NCBI RefSeq assembly: GCF_023078375.1
Contig: NZ_CP095554.1
Coordinates: 2,282,501 to 2,346,500, forward strand
Length of the DNA stretch: 64,000 nucleotides
DNA from: Roseomonas gilardii subsp. gilardii
Lineage (GTDB): Bacteria; Pseudomonadota; Alphaproteobacteria; Acetobacterales; Acetobacteraceae
Reading direction: 5' to 3'
Shown here: piece after piece, positions 1 through 10,066 of the stretch
Layout of the letters: every line of letters begins with the position of its first letter
Numbering within the stretch: the stretch's first letter is position 1
The notes under the pieces: generated by a model
The model's input: the letters and a program-made list of their open reading frames with translations, nothing else
Told to the model about the DNA's origin: nothing
Databases searched by the model: none
Position numbers and translations under genes: made by a program

Positions 1-1238
1 GCGCCCGTTGCCGGCACCGTGCCCACCCGCCGGGCGGGGGGCGCCACCGGGGCGGCCCTGGCCGCCGCGGCCACGGTTCTGCTGGCGCCCGGGGGCGCGC
101 GGCACCGGGCCGGTCGGGATGTCGCCCTCGGCCGGCACCGCCTGGCGCGTCAGCTTCTCGACCGCGCGCAGCAGCGGCACGTCGTCCAGCGACACCAGGG
201 CGATGGCCTCGCCCGAGGCGCCGGCGCGCGCGGTGCGGCCGATGCGGTGGACATAGGTCTCCGGCACTTCCGGCAGGTCGTACTGGATCACATGCGTCAC
301 GCCGGACACGTCGATGCCGCGCGCGGCGATGTCGGTCGCGACCAGGATCGGCGCCGTGCCGCGCTTGAAGGCGTCGAGCGCGCGCTCACGCTGCCCCTGG
401 CTCTTGTTGCCATGGATCGCGTTGGCGGCGAGCCCGTCCTGCTCCAGCTGCTTCACGATGCGGTCGGCGCCGTGCTTGGTGCGGGAGAAGACCAGCGTGC
501 GGCCCACCTCCGGCTTGCGCAGGATCTCGGCCAGCACCGTGCGCTTGCCGTCGCGGCTCACATGGATGGCGCGCTGGTTCACCCGCTCCGCCGTGGTGGC
601 GACGGGCGTGACCTCGACCTTCACCGGCTCGCGCAGCAGGTCCTTGGCGAGCGAGGCGATGGCCTCGGCATGGTGGCCGAGAAGAACATCGTGTGGCGCT
701 GCTTCGGCAGCATCCCCGCGATGCGGCGGATCGCGGGCCAGAAGCCCCGGTCCAGCATCTGGTCGGCCTCGTCGAGGATGAAGGCCTCCAGCGAGTCCAG
801 GCGGCAGTTGCGCGTGCCGATATGGTCCAGCAGGCGGCCCGGCGTGGCGACGATGATGTCCACACCGCCCGACAGCGCGCGGCGCTGCGGGTTCTCCGGC
901 ACGCCGCCGAAGATCAGCGCGGTGCGCAGGCCCAGGTGGCGGCCATAGGCCTTGATGCTGTCATGGATCTGCGCCGCCAGCTCGCGCGTCGGGGACAGGA
1001 TCAGCGCGCGGCAGCCGGTCGGCGGCGCGCGGCGCTTGTCCATGATCAGCCGGTGCAGCAGCGGCAGCGAGAAGGCCGCGGTCTTGCCGGTGCCCGTCTG
1101 GGCGATGCCCAGAACGTCCCGCCCTTCCATGGCGGCCGGAATGGCCTGGGCCTGGATCGGGGTCGGGGTGGTGTAGCCCTCTTCGTCCAGCGCGCGCAGG
1201 ATGGGCGACGCGAGGCCGAGGGTCAGGAAGTCGGTCAT
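1..1238 (-). CDS. DEAD-box ATP-dependent RNA helicase, RhlE-like (partial, frameshifted)
   Basis: The protein unwinds RNA using ATP and probably acts in ribosome assembly or RNA turnover. Reading starts at the ATG at 1238 ([12 protein letters not shown]). The Q motif (TPIQAQAIP) is near residues 26-34, the Walker A AQTGTGKT at 46-53, then the DEAD box and the SAT motif (FFSATMP). The frame is lost just after SATMP, near position 667. The neighbouring frame continues with the helicase C-domain ([17 protein letters not shown], then an HRIGRTAR motif) and a Gly/Pro/Arg-rich tail that runs off the left edge. Restoring one base to a two-base G/C pair rejoins the halves, so the break may be a sequence error. 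RhlE is preferred over other DEAD subfamilies because the core is short and the tail basic; the subfamily is inferred. Confidence 0.85.
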
Positions 1239-1579
1239 CAGTGTTCGATCGGTCCGTGAAGCGCCCGGCCCATGGCTTTCCCTGGGGGCGGAGCGTCTTC
1301 CAGTGGGCCGCGAACGACGCGGATGGCGGCCCGGGAGAAGGTTGCTCCGCCGCAGGGCCATGATGGAAGCGGCCCGCTCGCGTCAGGGAGCATGACCGGC
1401 GCGGATCGCCGGTGGGCGGCATATGGACTGTTGCAGTGCAGGATGCAAGCGCGCCCCGGACGTGTCTGCCCCGCGAGGTTGCGGGGCAACCCCCGGGCGG
1501 CCTTCCCGTCGCCCCGGGCTTCCGCTACGGCCTTCCTGCCCAGGGGCTGCGAGTCCCCGGCGACGGACGGAGGATGGCC
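1239..1579. other. Intergenic region between divergent genes
   Basis: This 341-base gap separates the helicase start on the minus strand from the OsmC-like gene on the plus strand, so it should carry two divergent promoters. I see no convincing sigma-70 hexamers, no long inverted repeat and no small gene. Open frames across it have no recognisable product. Confidence 0.4.
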
Positions 1580-2050
1580 ATGGCGGGACGCCTGCACCGG
1601 TACCGGATCGCCGTGACCTGGACGGGCGACCGTGGCCGGGGGACCGCGGGCTACCGCGCCTATGAGCGCGCCCATCTCATCGAGGCCCCCGGCAAGCCGC
1701 CCATCAAGGGCTCCTCCGACCCGGCCTTCCGCGGCGACCCCGCCTGCTGGAACCCGGAGGAACTGCTGCTCGCCTCGCTCTCGGCCTGCCACAAGCTGCA
1801 ATACCTGCATCTCTGCGCCGAGGCCGGGGTGGTGGTGACCGCCTATCGCGACGAGGCCGAGGCGGAGATGGCCGAGGAGGGCAGGGGCGGCCGCTTCATC
1901 GGCGCGACCCTCCGGCCCCAGGTGGTGATCCGCGCCGGCTGCGACGTGGAGCGGGCCCGGACCCTGCACCACGAGGCGCATGCGCATTGCTTCATCGCCA
2001 GTTCGGTCAACTTCCCGGTGGCCTGCGAACCGGTGATCCGGGAAGCCTGA
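1580..2050 (+). CDS. OsmC family protein
   Basis: OsmC/Ohr-family proteins are small thiol-dependent peroxidases that reduce organic hydroperoxides. The product is 156 residues. It has the family's first cysteine region (LASLSACHKLQYLHL) and the second cysteine near the C-terminus (HAHCFIASSVNFPV). Both cysteines are present, which supports peroxidase chemistry over a purely structural role. The ATG at 1580 is chosen because GGAGG at 1569-1573 lies six bases upstream; an ATG at 1574 overlaps that site too closely. The gene is convergent with the acylphosphatase, whose stop is only seven bases away. It more closely resembles the general OsmC-like group than Ohr. Confidence 0.85.
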   Translation: MAGRLHRYRIAVTWTGDRGRGTAGYRAYERAHLIEAPGKPPIKGSSDPAFRGDPACWNPEELLLASLSACHKLQYLHLCAEAGVVVTAYRDEAEAEMAEEGRGGRFIGATLRPQVVIRAGCDVERARTLHHEAHAHCFIASSVNFPVACEPVIREA

Positions 2051-2057
2051 CCCTTCC

Positions 2058-2333
2058 TCAGGCCGTCGGCAGGCGGCGGAGGCCCGGTTCCTCCGGTGCC
2101 TCGGCAAAGGATTCCACGAGCTCGTCCACCCGCGCCATGGGTGGCCCCAGGCGGCAGGCGGACAGCACATCGCGCACGGCGGCCTCGTCGCCGGACAGGA
2201 GAGACTCCACGGAACCGTCCTGCCGGTTGCGGACCCAGCCGGACAACCCATGCGCCCGCGCCTCCCGCAGCAGCCAGTCGCGGAATCCCACGCCCTGCAC
2301 GCGGCCCCGGATGCGGATCAGCCGGGCCGCCAT
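2058..2333 (-). CDS. acyP: Acylphosphatase
   Basis: The enzyme hydrolyses the carboxyl-phosphate bond of acylphosphates in the cytoplasm. The product is 91 residues, the usual family length. The signature GRVQGVGFRDW carries the catalytic Arg at residue 18, and WVRNRQDGSVE carries the catalytic Asn at residue 36. Its ATG at 2333 overlaps the TGA of the upstream ATP12-type gene (TGATG), so the two are probably translationally coupled. No unusual residues are seen. Confidence 0.93.
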   Translation of the reverse strand: MAARLIRIRGRVQGVGFRDWLLREARAHGLSGWVRNRQDGSVESLLSGDEAAVRDVLSACRLGPPMARVDELVESFAEAPEEPGLRRLPTA

Positions 2334-3052
2334 CAGTGCGCCCTCGCCAGGAAAAGCAGCCGGGCGGAGAGCGCCACATCGGCCGCCAGCCTGTCCCGCC
2401 GGGCCAGGGCCTCGGCATCCTCCCCCCAGAAGGCTTCCTGATAGGTCTCGTCGACGATGGAAAGCCTGTGCGCGGCGACCGGGTCCAGCACCCCCGCCGA
2501 GAGGGCGAGGCCGAGCACGAGGCTGCCCAGTGTGGGGACGGCGAGCCCCAGCGCCGAGAGTTCGAGCGGCGAATGCTCCGCCACCACCTCGCGCAGCCGC
2601 TCCAGCGCCTCCGGGTCCTGCGGGCGATAGGCGATGCCGCTGGCCGGGCGCAGGCGGGCGCCATGGCAGGCCGCGCACCAGTCGAGGATGGGGTCCCAGT
2701 CCGCCGCCTCCAGCGCGGCCAGGCGGCGGTCCTCGGCGCGGTAGCAGAGCAGGTCGGTCTCGGCATAGCGGGCGATGGCTTCCACCGTCGGGCCGGGGTC
2801 CGGCGCGATCCGGTCCAGCCCGGTGGCGGCGAGGCGGGTGAGCGGCACCTCGTCCAGGCTCATCTCGCCACCCTTCCCGCCGCCGGCCTGCTGCCATTCC
2901 CCGGCCACGGCCTCGGCCAGTGGGCGGCTCGGCAGGATGAAGCCTGCGGCGCGGCCATCGACACCGGGCAGGCGCAGCGGTTTTCCGTCGAGCATGATGG
3001 CGAAGCCGCCAGGTGCCTGGGCATAGTCGGCCCGGTCCCAGAATCGCTTCAT
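2333..3052 (-). CDS. ATP12 family chaperone
   Basis: ATP12 proteins assist assembly of the F1 part of ATP synthase by binding the alpha subunit. In alphaproteobacteria the gene often follows an RluC-type pseudouridine synthase. The 239-residue product has typical elements: an N-terminal LDGKPLRLPG, an EWQQ segment, and a C-terminal SIVDETYQEAFWGED. The ATG at 3052 (MKRFWDRADYA) is preferred over longer in-frame extensions because a purine-rich GGAGGA lies just upstream and homology begins here. It is followed immediately by acylphosphatase with a one-base stop/start overlap. Confidence 0.88.
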   Translation of the reverse strand: MKRFWDRADYAQAPGGFAIMLDGKPLRLPGVDGRAAGFILPSRPLAEAVAGEWQQAGGGKGGEMSLDEVPLTRLAATGLDRIAPDPGPTVEAIARYAETDLLCYRAEDRRLAALEAADWDPILDWCAACHGARLRPASGIAYRPQDPEALERLREVVAEHSPLELSALGLAVPTLGSLVLGLALSAGVLDPVAAHRLSIVDETYQEAFWGEDAEALARRDRLAADVALSARLLFLARAH

Positions 3053-3302
3053 CGCGGGTCCTCCGGAGCGGCTCTGCCCCCTGCGCGGCAGGGTGGAGCA
3101 CTCTCTCCTCTTCCGTTGGCGGCAGCGCCCCTCCTCATGGGTCGCTTCGCCAGACATGTCCAACTCTCCACCGGTCCGCCCGTTCCGCGGAAACCCACCG
3201 GACCCTCGGACGGCCGGGAAGTTCCCCGAAAGGGACAGCGGACTCCACCTCCTGATCTAGACCAGATCGGCGCCGGGCCAAATGCGGCTGCCCCGGGGAG
3301 CA

Positions 3303-6030
3303 TCAGCGCCGCAGCAGGCCGCGCAGCAGGTCGCCGACGCCGCCGGAGCGGTTCTCCTGCGCGGGCGGGGCCGGCACCGGCCCTTCGCGGCCATCCCGGG
3401 CGATGCGGAGCTGCGCGGCGCAACCGGCCTCGTCGCCCTCGCCCAAGGTCTGGCCCAAGATCTGGCCGAGAGCCTGCCCCAGCGCCTTGCCGGCCTCGCC
3501 CGCGGAATCGCCCCCGGCATCGCCCCGGTGGCTCGACAGCTCGCTCAGGATCGCGGCGCCGGCGCTTGCCGCGCCCTGCGGATCGGCGCGCAGGCGCGGC
3601 TGCGCCAGGGCGCCGTCCACCACCACCGGGATGGCCAGGCCGACGCCGCCGATGCGCGCGCGCGGCAGCAGCCGCAGGTCCAGCCGCTCCTGCCGCAGAT
3701 CCACCGAGCCGGAGCCGAGCACGCTGGCGATGTCGGTCTCCAGCAGCATCGCCTGGGCATGGACCACGCCGTCCCGGGCCTGGAGGCGCAAAGCGAGGCA
3801 GCGCAGCGCCTCGCTGCCATTGCGCGGGGCATTGGGCAGCAGCAGGCGGCGCAGGTCCCCCGCGACCGCGTCGAGCAGGCTGATATCCACCCGCCCATCG
3901 GCCAAGGCGAGGCCCAGCGAGCCGTTCAGCCCGGCCGCCATCTCGCGCAGCGTCCTGCCCCTGGTGGAAAGCGCGGTCTCGGCATCGAGCATGCCGCTGG
4001 CGCCACCCGGTTGGCTACCCGGCTGGCCTCCGGCCCGGCCCATGGAAGGGAGCAGGGCGGGGACCAGCGCCGAGAGGTCGAGCGAGGGCGCGCGGACGGA
4101 AACATCCAGGCCAGGGGGCTGGCCGCGCCATCCGCCGCCACGCGCAGGGCGATCCGGCCGCCCGGCCCGTCCACGGCCAGCGGCTCGGCCAGCAGCCGCC
4201 CGCCATGCACGGCCAGCACCATCTCGCCGTTGCGCCAGTCCAGCCGGGCGGCGCGCAGCAGGCCGAGGCGGATGCGCAGATCGGCCTCCAGCGCGGCGAG
4301 GCGCTCCAGCGGCACCGGCAGGTCGGGAATGACCTTGCGGCTTCCGGCGGGCAGGGCGGGCGGCGCGGGGGAGGCCGGGGCGGCGGGCGTGGCGCCGCCG
4401 GAATCCTGGGCCTGGCCCGCAGCCTGGTCCGCGTTCGGGGCCGGGGCGGGTGGCAGCGGCGGCGGGATGGCATCGAGGTCGAGCCGCGCGATGTCGATCT
4501 GCCCGTCCAGCGCCGGCACGGCGCCGGGCCGCAGGCGCAGCCCGCCCGCCGCCTCGGCCTGCTCCGCGCGCAGGGCGAGGCTCCGCAGCCCGATCCATCC
4601 CTCCGCCTCGCCCACCAGATGCGTGCTGGCCTCCAGTCCCCGCAGGCCGGGCAGGGGCAGGCGCGCCCGCTGCCCGAGGGTGCGGAGGTCCTGCGTCTTC
4701 AGGGACAGGTCCAGCGCCGCGCCTTCGATCCCCGGCCCCGCCAGCGTGCCGCCCAGGGAAAGGGCGAGGTCCTCGCCCGTCACCCAGACCTGCAGCGGCC
4801 AGGGGCCCCGGCCGGACTGCACCGCGCGGGGCGGCGGCAGGTCGGCCTTCCAGCTCAGCGGCAGATCGCCGATCTGGGCCTCGCCGGTGGCGGCGACCCG
4901 GCCGTCGAGATCCGGCGCGGTGACCGTGACCGGTCCCAGCGAGAGATCCGGCCCGGTGTCGCGTTGGGGCAGGTCCACCTTGCCGGCGGCGAGGCGGATC
5001 GCGCTCGGCCCCCCGGGCGCGAGGTCCATGTCGAGGGCCAGATCCTCGGCCGGCGGCAGCCTCAGCCCCGGCACCAGCATCGCCAGCCGCGCGGAGCTGT
5101 CGGCGGAAACCCTCAGCCGGCCGGACCAGAGGCTGCCGGAGAAGTTGCCCGAAAGCTGCGCCTGTATCCCTTCGCCGGACAGGGAGGCATCGATGGGCCA
5201 GCCGGTGACTGGCTGTCCGGCGGCCGGTGCCGGCGCCCGTCCCGACAAGGCGGAACGCAGGCCGGACAGGGTGCCGCCGCGCGCATCGAGCGACAGGGCG
5301 AGGCCCTGGAAGCCGATATCGCCGGCCATGCGGAGCGTGCCGTCGCCATCGGTGCGCAGGGCCAGCCTTGGCAGGTCCAGCTGCTCGGTGAGGCCGGAAC
5401 GCATGTCGTGCCAGACCGCCCGGCCGCCGCGCAGTTCCACCTGGCGCAGCTCCACCACATAGCCCCGGGCGGCATGCCCGCCCCCGGGTACTCCGCCCGC
5501 CGCTGGCGAGGCTTCGGGCGCGGTGGGCTGCGCCGCCTGCGCCGGGCCGGCGGCGTGGAAGCGCCAGTTGGGCTGCCCGGAGGCATCGGTCTCCAGCAGC
5601 AGTTGCGGCTCCACCACCGTCAGGTGCCGGACCTCCAGCCGCTGCGACAGGAGCGGCAGCAGCGCCACCTCCGCCTCCACGCGGCGGGCGGTGAACATCT
5701 CCGGCTGCGAGCCGCCCGGGGCATTGGCGAAGCGCGGCCCCTCCAGCACCACGGTCGGGACCAGGGCCAGCTTCAGCCCCACGGGCCCGGACAGGGTGAG
5801 GCGGCGCCCGGTGGCGGCAGTGACCGCGCTTTCCACCCGCTGGCGCAGGCTCTCTCCGTCCAGCAGCACCGACAGGGTGGCATAGCCCAGCAGCGGCAGG
5901 GCCAGGACCACCCCGCCCGCGATCCACCAGCCGCGCCGCCGCCGGGGCTTCCCGGCAGACCCCTCCGGTGACTCCCCCGGGGGCTCGCCGGGGGGCGCCA
6001 CCCATCCATCGGCGCCTCGGGCGTGGCCAT
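3303..6030 (-). CDS. AsmA family protein (two apparent frameshifts)
   Basis: AsmA-family proteins are large envelope proteins tethered by one N-terminal membrane segment and implicated in outer-membrane lipid handling. A membrane segment (WWIAGGVVLALPLLGYATLS) is followed by AsmA-type beta-rich sequence (LTLSGPVGLKLALVPTVVLEG). The natural start is the ATG at 6030, which overlaps the RluC stop as TGATG and reads MATPEAPMDGW. That frame connects to the body only if one C is added to the C6 run at 5990-5995. A second shift near 4110 is repaired by one more C, giving LALDVSVRAPSL and a C-terminal part ending at 3303. The middle frame alone is open from 6079 to 3926. Two independent one-base losses in C runs suggest a sequence artefact. 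Confidence 0.75.
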
Positions 6031-7001
6031 CACCCGCGGATCCAGCGGGCGCGCGGTGTCTTCGGCCGGTCGAAGCCAAGGAAAACGAAGGTCTCGTTCA
6101 TGTGCGGTGGCAGCGGCGCCGCCACCTCCAGCCGCCCGCCCTCGGGATGCGGCACGGCGATGGCGCGGGCATGCAGGTGCAACTGGCCGGACAGGTCCTC
6201 CAGATGCGCCGCCGAGCCGCCATACTTGCCATCGCCCACGATCGGGCATTTCAGCGCCGAGGCGGCATGCACGCGGAGCTGGTGCGTGCGGCCGGTGAGC
6301 GGGTTCATCTCCAGCCAGGCCGCATGGCCGCGCGCCGCGTCCACGGTGCGGTAGTCGGTGATGGCGCGGGTGCCCTCGCCATCCTCGGCCGGGGCGGTGC
6401 GCTCGCCACGGGCACCGGCCTGCTTGGCGAGCGGCATGTTGATCCGCCCCTCGCGCGGGGTAGGCACCCCGGCGACCACGGCCCAGTAGGTCTTCTCCGC
6501 ATCACGCCCGCGGAAGGCGGCGGCCAGCTTCGCGGCGGCGGCGGCGGTGCGGGCCAGCAGCAGCACGCCGGACGTGTCGCGGTCCAGCCGGTGGACCAGC
6601 CTCGGCCGTTCCTCCGAGCCGAAGCGCAGCGCGTCCAGCATGGCGTCGAGGTTGCGGGTGATGCCCGGCCCGCCCTGGACCGCCAGCCCATGCGGCTTGT
6701 CGAGGGCGATCACGCTGTTGTCGCGGTAGATCACCATGCGCTCCAGCATCGCCGCGTCGCGTTCCGAGACCTCGCGGACCGGCTTCGGCGCCGGGGCGCT
6801 GGGCATGGGCGGGATGCGGATCTCCTGCCCGGGCGCGAGGCGCGTGCCGGTCTCGGCCCGCTTGCCGTCGACGCGGATCTGCCCGGTGCGCAGCATCTTC
6901 TGCAGGGCGCCCTGGGTCAGGGCGGGATAGTGCCGGCGGAACCAGCGGTCGAGGCGCAGGTCGGCCTCGTCCGGTGCGACGGATCGGGTGGAAACGGTCA
7001 T
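6030..7001 (-). CDS. RluA/RluC-family pseudouridine synthase
   Basis: This enzyme isomerises uridine to pseudouridine, most likely in 23S rRNA. The 323-residue product has an N-terminal S4 RNA-binding domain (about residues 15-75) and a PseudoU_synth_2 domain. The catalytic motif HRLDRDTSG places the active Asp at residue 140. A second family motif is LTGRTHQLRVH, near residue 240. The S4 domain and length favour RluC over RluA. The stop overlaps the AsmA start by one base, so the downstream AsmA, ATP12 and acylphosphatase genes may be co-transcribed. Confidence 0.9.
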   Translation of the reverse strand: MTVSTRSVAPDEADLRLDRWFRRHYPALTQGALQKMLRTGQIRVDGKRAETGTRLAPGQEIRIPPMPSAPAPKPVREVSERDAAMLERMVIYRDNSVIALDKPHGLAVQGGPGITRNLDAMLDALRFGSEERPRLVHRLDRDTSGVLLLARTAAAAAKLAAAFRGRDAEKTYWAVVAGVPTPREGRINMPLAKQAGARGERTAPAEDGEGTRAITDYRTVDAARGHAAWLEMNPLTGRTHQLRVHAASALKCPIVGDGKYGGSAAHLEDLSGQLHLHARAIAVPHPEGGRLEVAAPLPPHMNETFVFLGFDRPKTPRARWIRG

Positions 7002-7099
7002 GACCGGGCGGGTTTAGCATCGCCCGGGCCCGGGCACAGCCCGCCGTGACGCGGGGGCGCGCGGGAAGCCGGCCCGCCTCGCCCCCGCCTCGCCAAGCC

Positions 7100-7123
7100 G
7101 GCCGAACCGGGGCAGGTTCGGCC
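7100..7123. promoter_or_regulatory. Perfect 9-bp hairpin in a divergent intergenic region
   Basis: Arms GGCCGAACC (7100-7108) and GGTTCGGCC (7115-7123) enclose a six-base loop. It lies 27 bases before the flavin-reductase-like ATG and between divergent genes, so it could be a leader hairpin or an operator. It does not resemble an FMN riboswitch. Confidence 0.4.
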
Positions 7124-7149
7124 CCAGCACCGGAGCAAGGCCCCCGCCC

Positions 7150-7776
7150 ATGAGCCAGCAGGACGACACCCATTTCTACGAGCCGGCGAAGGGCCACGGC
7201 CTGCCGCACGACCCCTTCAACGCCATTGTCGGCCCGCGCCCCATCGGCTGGGTCTCCACCCAGGGCCGGGACGGCAGCGTCAACCTCGCGCCCTACAGCT
7301 TCTTCAACGCCTTCTGCTACACGCCGCCGATCATCGGCTTCTCCTCCACCGGAGCGAAGGACAGCCTGCGCAACACGCGGGAAACCGGGGAATTCGTCTG
7401 GAACCTGGCGACGCGCGAGCTGGCCGGGGCGATGAATGCGAGCTGCGCCCCGGTGCCCTACGGCACCGACGAATTCGCCCTGGCCGGGCTGGAGAAGGCG
7501 CCCTCCCGCCTCGTCGCGCCGCCGCGTGTGGCGGCCAGCCCGGTGCAGTTCGAATGCAAGGTCTCCGAGATCGTCCAGCTCAAGGGATATCGCGGCGACC
7601 CCGCCCGGGCCTGGCTGGTGCTCGGCGAGGTGGTCGCGGTGCATATCCGCCGCAGCCTGCTGAAGGACGGCATCTTCGACACCTTCGGCGCCGGGGTGAT
7701 CCTGCGCGCCGGCGGCCCGAGCGCCTATGCCGCGATCGGGCCCGACAACCGCTTCGACATGCGGCGGCCCGGCTGA
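7150..7776 (+). CDS. Flavin reductase-like (FMN-binding split barrel) protein
   Basis: The 208-residue product matches the DIM6/NTAB flavin reductase-like group, which binds FMN and often acts as a reductase or oxidoreductase partner. The N-terminal part shows the expected FNAIVGPRPIGWVST and APYSFFNAFCYTPPIIGFS segments, where FMN phosphate and ring contacts lie in this family. It is a stand-alone gene with no monooxygenase next to it, so the substrate is unknown. AAGG at 7137-7140 provides a ribosome site nine bases before the start. Confidence 0.85.
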   Translation: MSQQDDTHFYEPAKGHGLPHDPFNAIVGPRPIGWVSTQGRDGSVNLAPYSFFNAFCYTPPIIGFSSTGAKDSLRNTRETGEFVWNLATRELAGAMNASCAPVPYGTDEFALAGLEKAPSRLVAPPRVAASPVQFECKVSEIVQLKGYRGDPARAWLVLGEVVAVHIRRSLLKDGIFDTFGAGVILRAGGPSAYAAIGPDNRFDMRRPG

Positions 7777-8121
7777 AGCGCGGCGGCCGGCATCCCGCGA
7801 ACGGCGGAAGGCTTCGACGCCGAAAGGCGGTGGAGCCTTGCTCCGGGCCACACACCCCTTGCGTCCCGAGTTCCGCCCGCGCTATGGGAATAAAATCAAC
7901 AGCCGACACACGTCCAGCGCAGGCCATCGCCAGGCCAAGCGACGACCTGCATCCATTCGGACGCATAAAGGGCTAAAATCCTAAAACGCTAAAATCCTAA
8001 AGCCTGAACCAGCACGCATGGCGGAAGGCTCCGAACCCATTACGCCGGGGGCTGACAGCACCGGCACCAGACCGCGGCACGCCCGGGGGCCATGCCTCCC
8101 GCCGCTCGCACCGGCTCCGCA
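7777..8121. other. Intergenic region with a short tandem repeat
   Basis: This 345-base stretch lies between the convergent flavin-reductase-like gene and rarA. It holds no convincing gene. Its only clear structure is an A/T-rich tandem repeat at 7972-8001. Confidence 0.5.
7972..8001. repeat. A/T-rich direct repeat, two copies, 16-bp period
   Basis: The 14-mer GCTAAAATCCTAAA occurs at 7972-7985 and again at 7988-8001. It stands out strongly in 70% G+C surroundings. It is intergenic and downstream of two convergent genes. Its role is unknown. Confidence 0.75.
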
Positions 8122-9525
8122 TCAGTCTTCCGGAGGCTGCCCCTCGCCGCGCCGCGCCGCCCGCAGCTCCTCCCACTGCTCCAGCCGTGCCGCCACCCGG
8201 GCCTCCGCGCCCCGGTCGGTGGGGCGGTAGAAGCGGCGCCGCGCCATCCCCTCGGGGAAGTAGTCCTGGCCGGAGAAGGCATCCTCCTGGTCGTGGTCAT
8301 AGGCATAGCCATGGCCGTAGCCGAGCTGCTTCATCAGCTTCGTGGGCGCGTTCAGGATATGGGCGGGCGGCATCAGGCTGCCCGTCTCGGCCGCCGCGGC
8401 CTGGGCTTCCTTCCAGGCGACATAGGCGGCGTTGGACTTGGGCGCCGCGCCCAGATGCAGCACGAGCTGCGCCAGCGCCAGCTCCCCTTCCGGCGAGCCG
8501 AGCCGCTCATAGGCTTGCCAGGCCGCCAAAGCGAGGTGCAGCGAGGCGGGATCGGCGGCGCCGATATCCTCCGAGGCGAAGCGCAGCAGGCGGCGGGCGA
8601 TGTAGCGCGGGTCCTCCCCGCCCCGGACCATGCGCGCGAACCAGTAGAGCGCGGCATCCGGGTCCGAGCCCCGCAACGACTTGTGCAGGGCGGAGATGAG
8701 GTTGAAATGCTCCTCCCGGTCCTTGTCGTAGAGCGCGGCACGCTTCGCCAGCAGCTCCGACAGCCCCCGCGCATCCAGCGGCGCCGTGTCCTCGGGCAGG
8801 GCAAGGAGCTGTTCCGCCATGTTCAGCAGGTAGCGCCCGTCGCCATCGGCCATGGCGCGCAGCGCGGCCCGCGCCGCCTCGTCCAGCGGCAGGGGGCGCC
8901 CCGCCTCCTCCGCGGCGCGGTCCAGCAGCAGGTCCAGCGCCGCATCGTCCAGCCGCCGCAGCACCAGCACCTGGCAGCGCGAGAGCAGCGCGCCGTTCAG
9001 GGCGAAGGACGGGTTCTCCGTGGTGGCGCCGACCAGCACCACCGTGCCGTTCTCCACCACCGGCAGGAAACCGTCCTGCTGCGCCCGGTTGAAGCGGTGG
9101 ATCTCATCCACGAAAAGCAGCGTGCCCTGGCCATTCTGACGCCGGGCGCGGGCCTCGTCGAAGGCGCGCTTGAGATCGGCGACGCCGGAAAAGACCGCCG
9201 AGAGCGGCGCGAAGCGCAGCCCGGCCTCATCGGCCAGCAGGCGCGCGATGGTGGTCTTCCCCACCCCGGGCGGCCCCCACAGGATCAGCGAGGCCAGGGC
9301 GTTGCGGTCGAGCATCCGGCGCAGGCTGCCCTGCGGGCCGAGCAGGTGGTCCTGCCCGACCACCTCCGACAGGCGGCGCGGGCGCAGGCGGTCGGCCAGG
9401 GGCGCCGTGGCGGAGGGGGGCACATCCCCGGCGGGGTCCGGCCCGGAGGCGGGAGGCTGGCCGAACAGATCCGGCGCGGCGCGGGATGTCTCCCGGGATG
9501 TCTCTGGGGCACGCTTGGGCGGCAT
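8122..9525 (-). CDS. rarA: Replication-associated recombination protein A (RarA/MgsA), AAA+ ATPase
   Basis: RarA acts at stalled replication forks and is related to clamp loaders and to eukaryotic WRNIP1. The 467-residue product has Walker A GPPGVGKT (84-91), Walker [11 protein letters not shown] (Asp140-Glu141), sensor 1 GATTENPSF, and the C-terminal MgsA tetramerisation region ([14 protein letters not shown], then [13 protein letters not shown]). The N-terminal 45 residues are Pro-rich and poorly conserved, so the true start may be slightly downstream. It is not obviously in an operon. Confidence 0.95.
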   Translation of the reverse strand: MPPKRAPETSRETSRAAPDLFGQPPASGPDPAGDVPPSATAPLADRLRPRRLSEVVGQDHLLGPQGSLRRMLDRNALASLILWGPPGVGKTTIARLLADEAGLRFAPLSAVFSGVADLKRAFDEARARRQNGQGTLLFVDEIHRFNRAQQDGFLPVVENGTVVLVGATTENPSFALNGALLSRCQVLVLRRLDDAALDLLLDRAAEEAGRPLPLDEAARAALRAMADGDGRYLLNMAEQLLALPEDTAPLDARGLSELLAKRAALYDKDREEHFNLISALHKSLRGSDPDAALYWFARMVRGGEDPRYIARRLLRFASEDIGAADPASLHLALAAWQAYERLGSPEGELALAQLVLHLGAAPKSNAAYVAWKEAQAAAAETGSLMPPAHILNAPTKLMKQLGYGHGYAYDHDQEDAFSGQDYFPEGMARRRFYRPTDRGAEARVAARLEQWEELRAARRGEGQPPED

Positions 9526-9686
9526 GGGCGTAACCTAGGGCAGATCGCTCCGGAACGGCATCGCCCGGGCGCATGAATCCGCGCCCCGGACGGAAACCCA
9601 GGGCTTCCACGGCGGAGGCGGGCGAAGCGGAACCGTCCCGGCGCCCGGAAAGGCACCCGGAAACGGGCGCGGGGCTGGCCACGCCC

Positions 9687-10064
9687 TCAGCGCAGCCGCG
9701 GCTCCTGCCGGTAGCCGCGGGCGCCCGGCACCTCCGGCGGCGGCGGCACGGGCGGCGTGGTGCGGACCGGCCGGATGTCGCGCGGCGGGGTGGCCCGCAT
9801 CGAGGGCGGGCTTTCCCAGCCTTCCTCGGGCGTGAGGCGGCGCGAGGAGGGCAGTTCCGGCAGGCGCATGGCCAGGGCGCGGATATCGTCCTGGATCTCG
9901 TCGAGCTGTGCCTCCAGCGATTCCAGCCGACCCTTCACGCCGAAGACGCTGAAGGGCATCAGCAGGAAGGCGATCGCCGCCAGCAGCAGCAGCAGGGCGA
10001 CCACGAGGCCCGACCATTCGGGCAGGCCCGGTATCGCAAGGGAATGGATCAATTCGGACGGCAC
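9687..10064 (-). CDS. Small membrane-anchored coiled-coil protein, unknown function
   Basis: I do not recognise this 125-residue protein. It has one hydrophobic segment at about residues 18-40 (LVVALLLLLAAIAFLLMPF). This is followed by a short charged helix likely to form a coiled coil (RLESLEAQLDEIQDDIRAL), and then a Pro/Arg-rich disordered tail. The layout suggests a cytoplasmic-facing tail on a single-pass inner-membrane anchor. Its start lies two bases from the moaA stop, so it is probably co-transcribed with moaA, though no functional link is known. Confidence 0.6.
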   Translation of the reverse strand: MPSELIHSLAIPGLPEWSGLVVALLLLLAAIAFLLMPFSVFGVKGRLESLEAQLDEIQDDIRALAMRLPELPSSRRLTPEEGWESPPSMRATPPRDIRPVRTTPPVPPPPEVPGARGYRQEPRLR

Positions 10065-10066
10065 GC

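Noticed and set aside
7002-7149. FMN riboswitch before the flavin-reductase-like gene
   Set aside because: Only a single simple hairpin is present; the conserved FMN aptamer sequence blocks are not seen.
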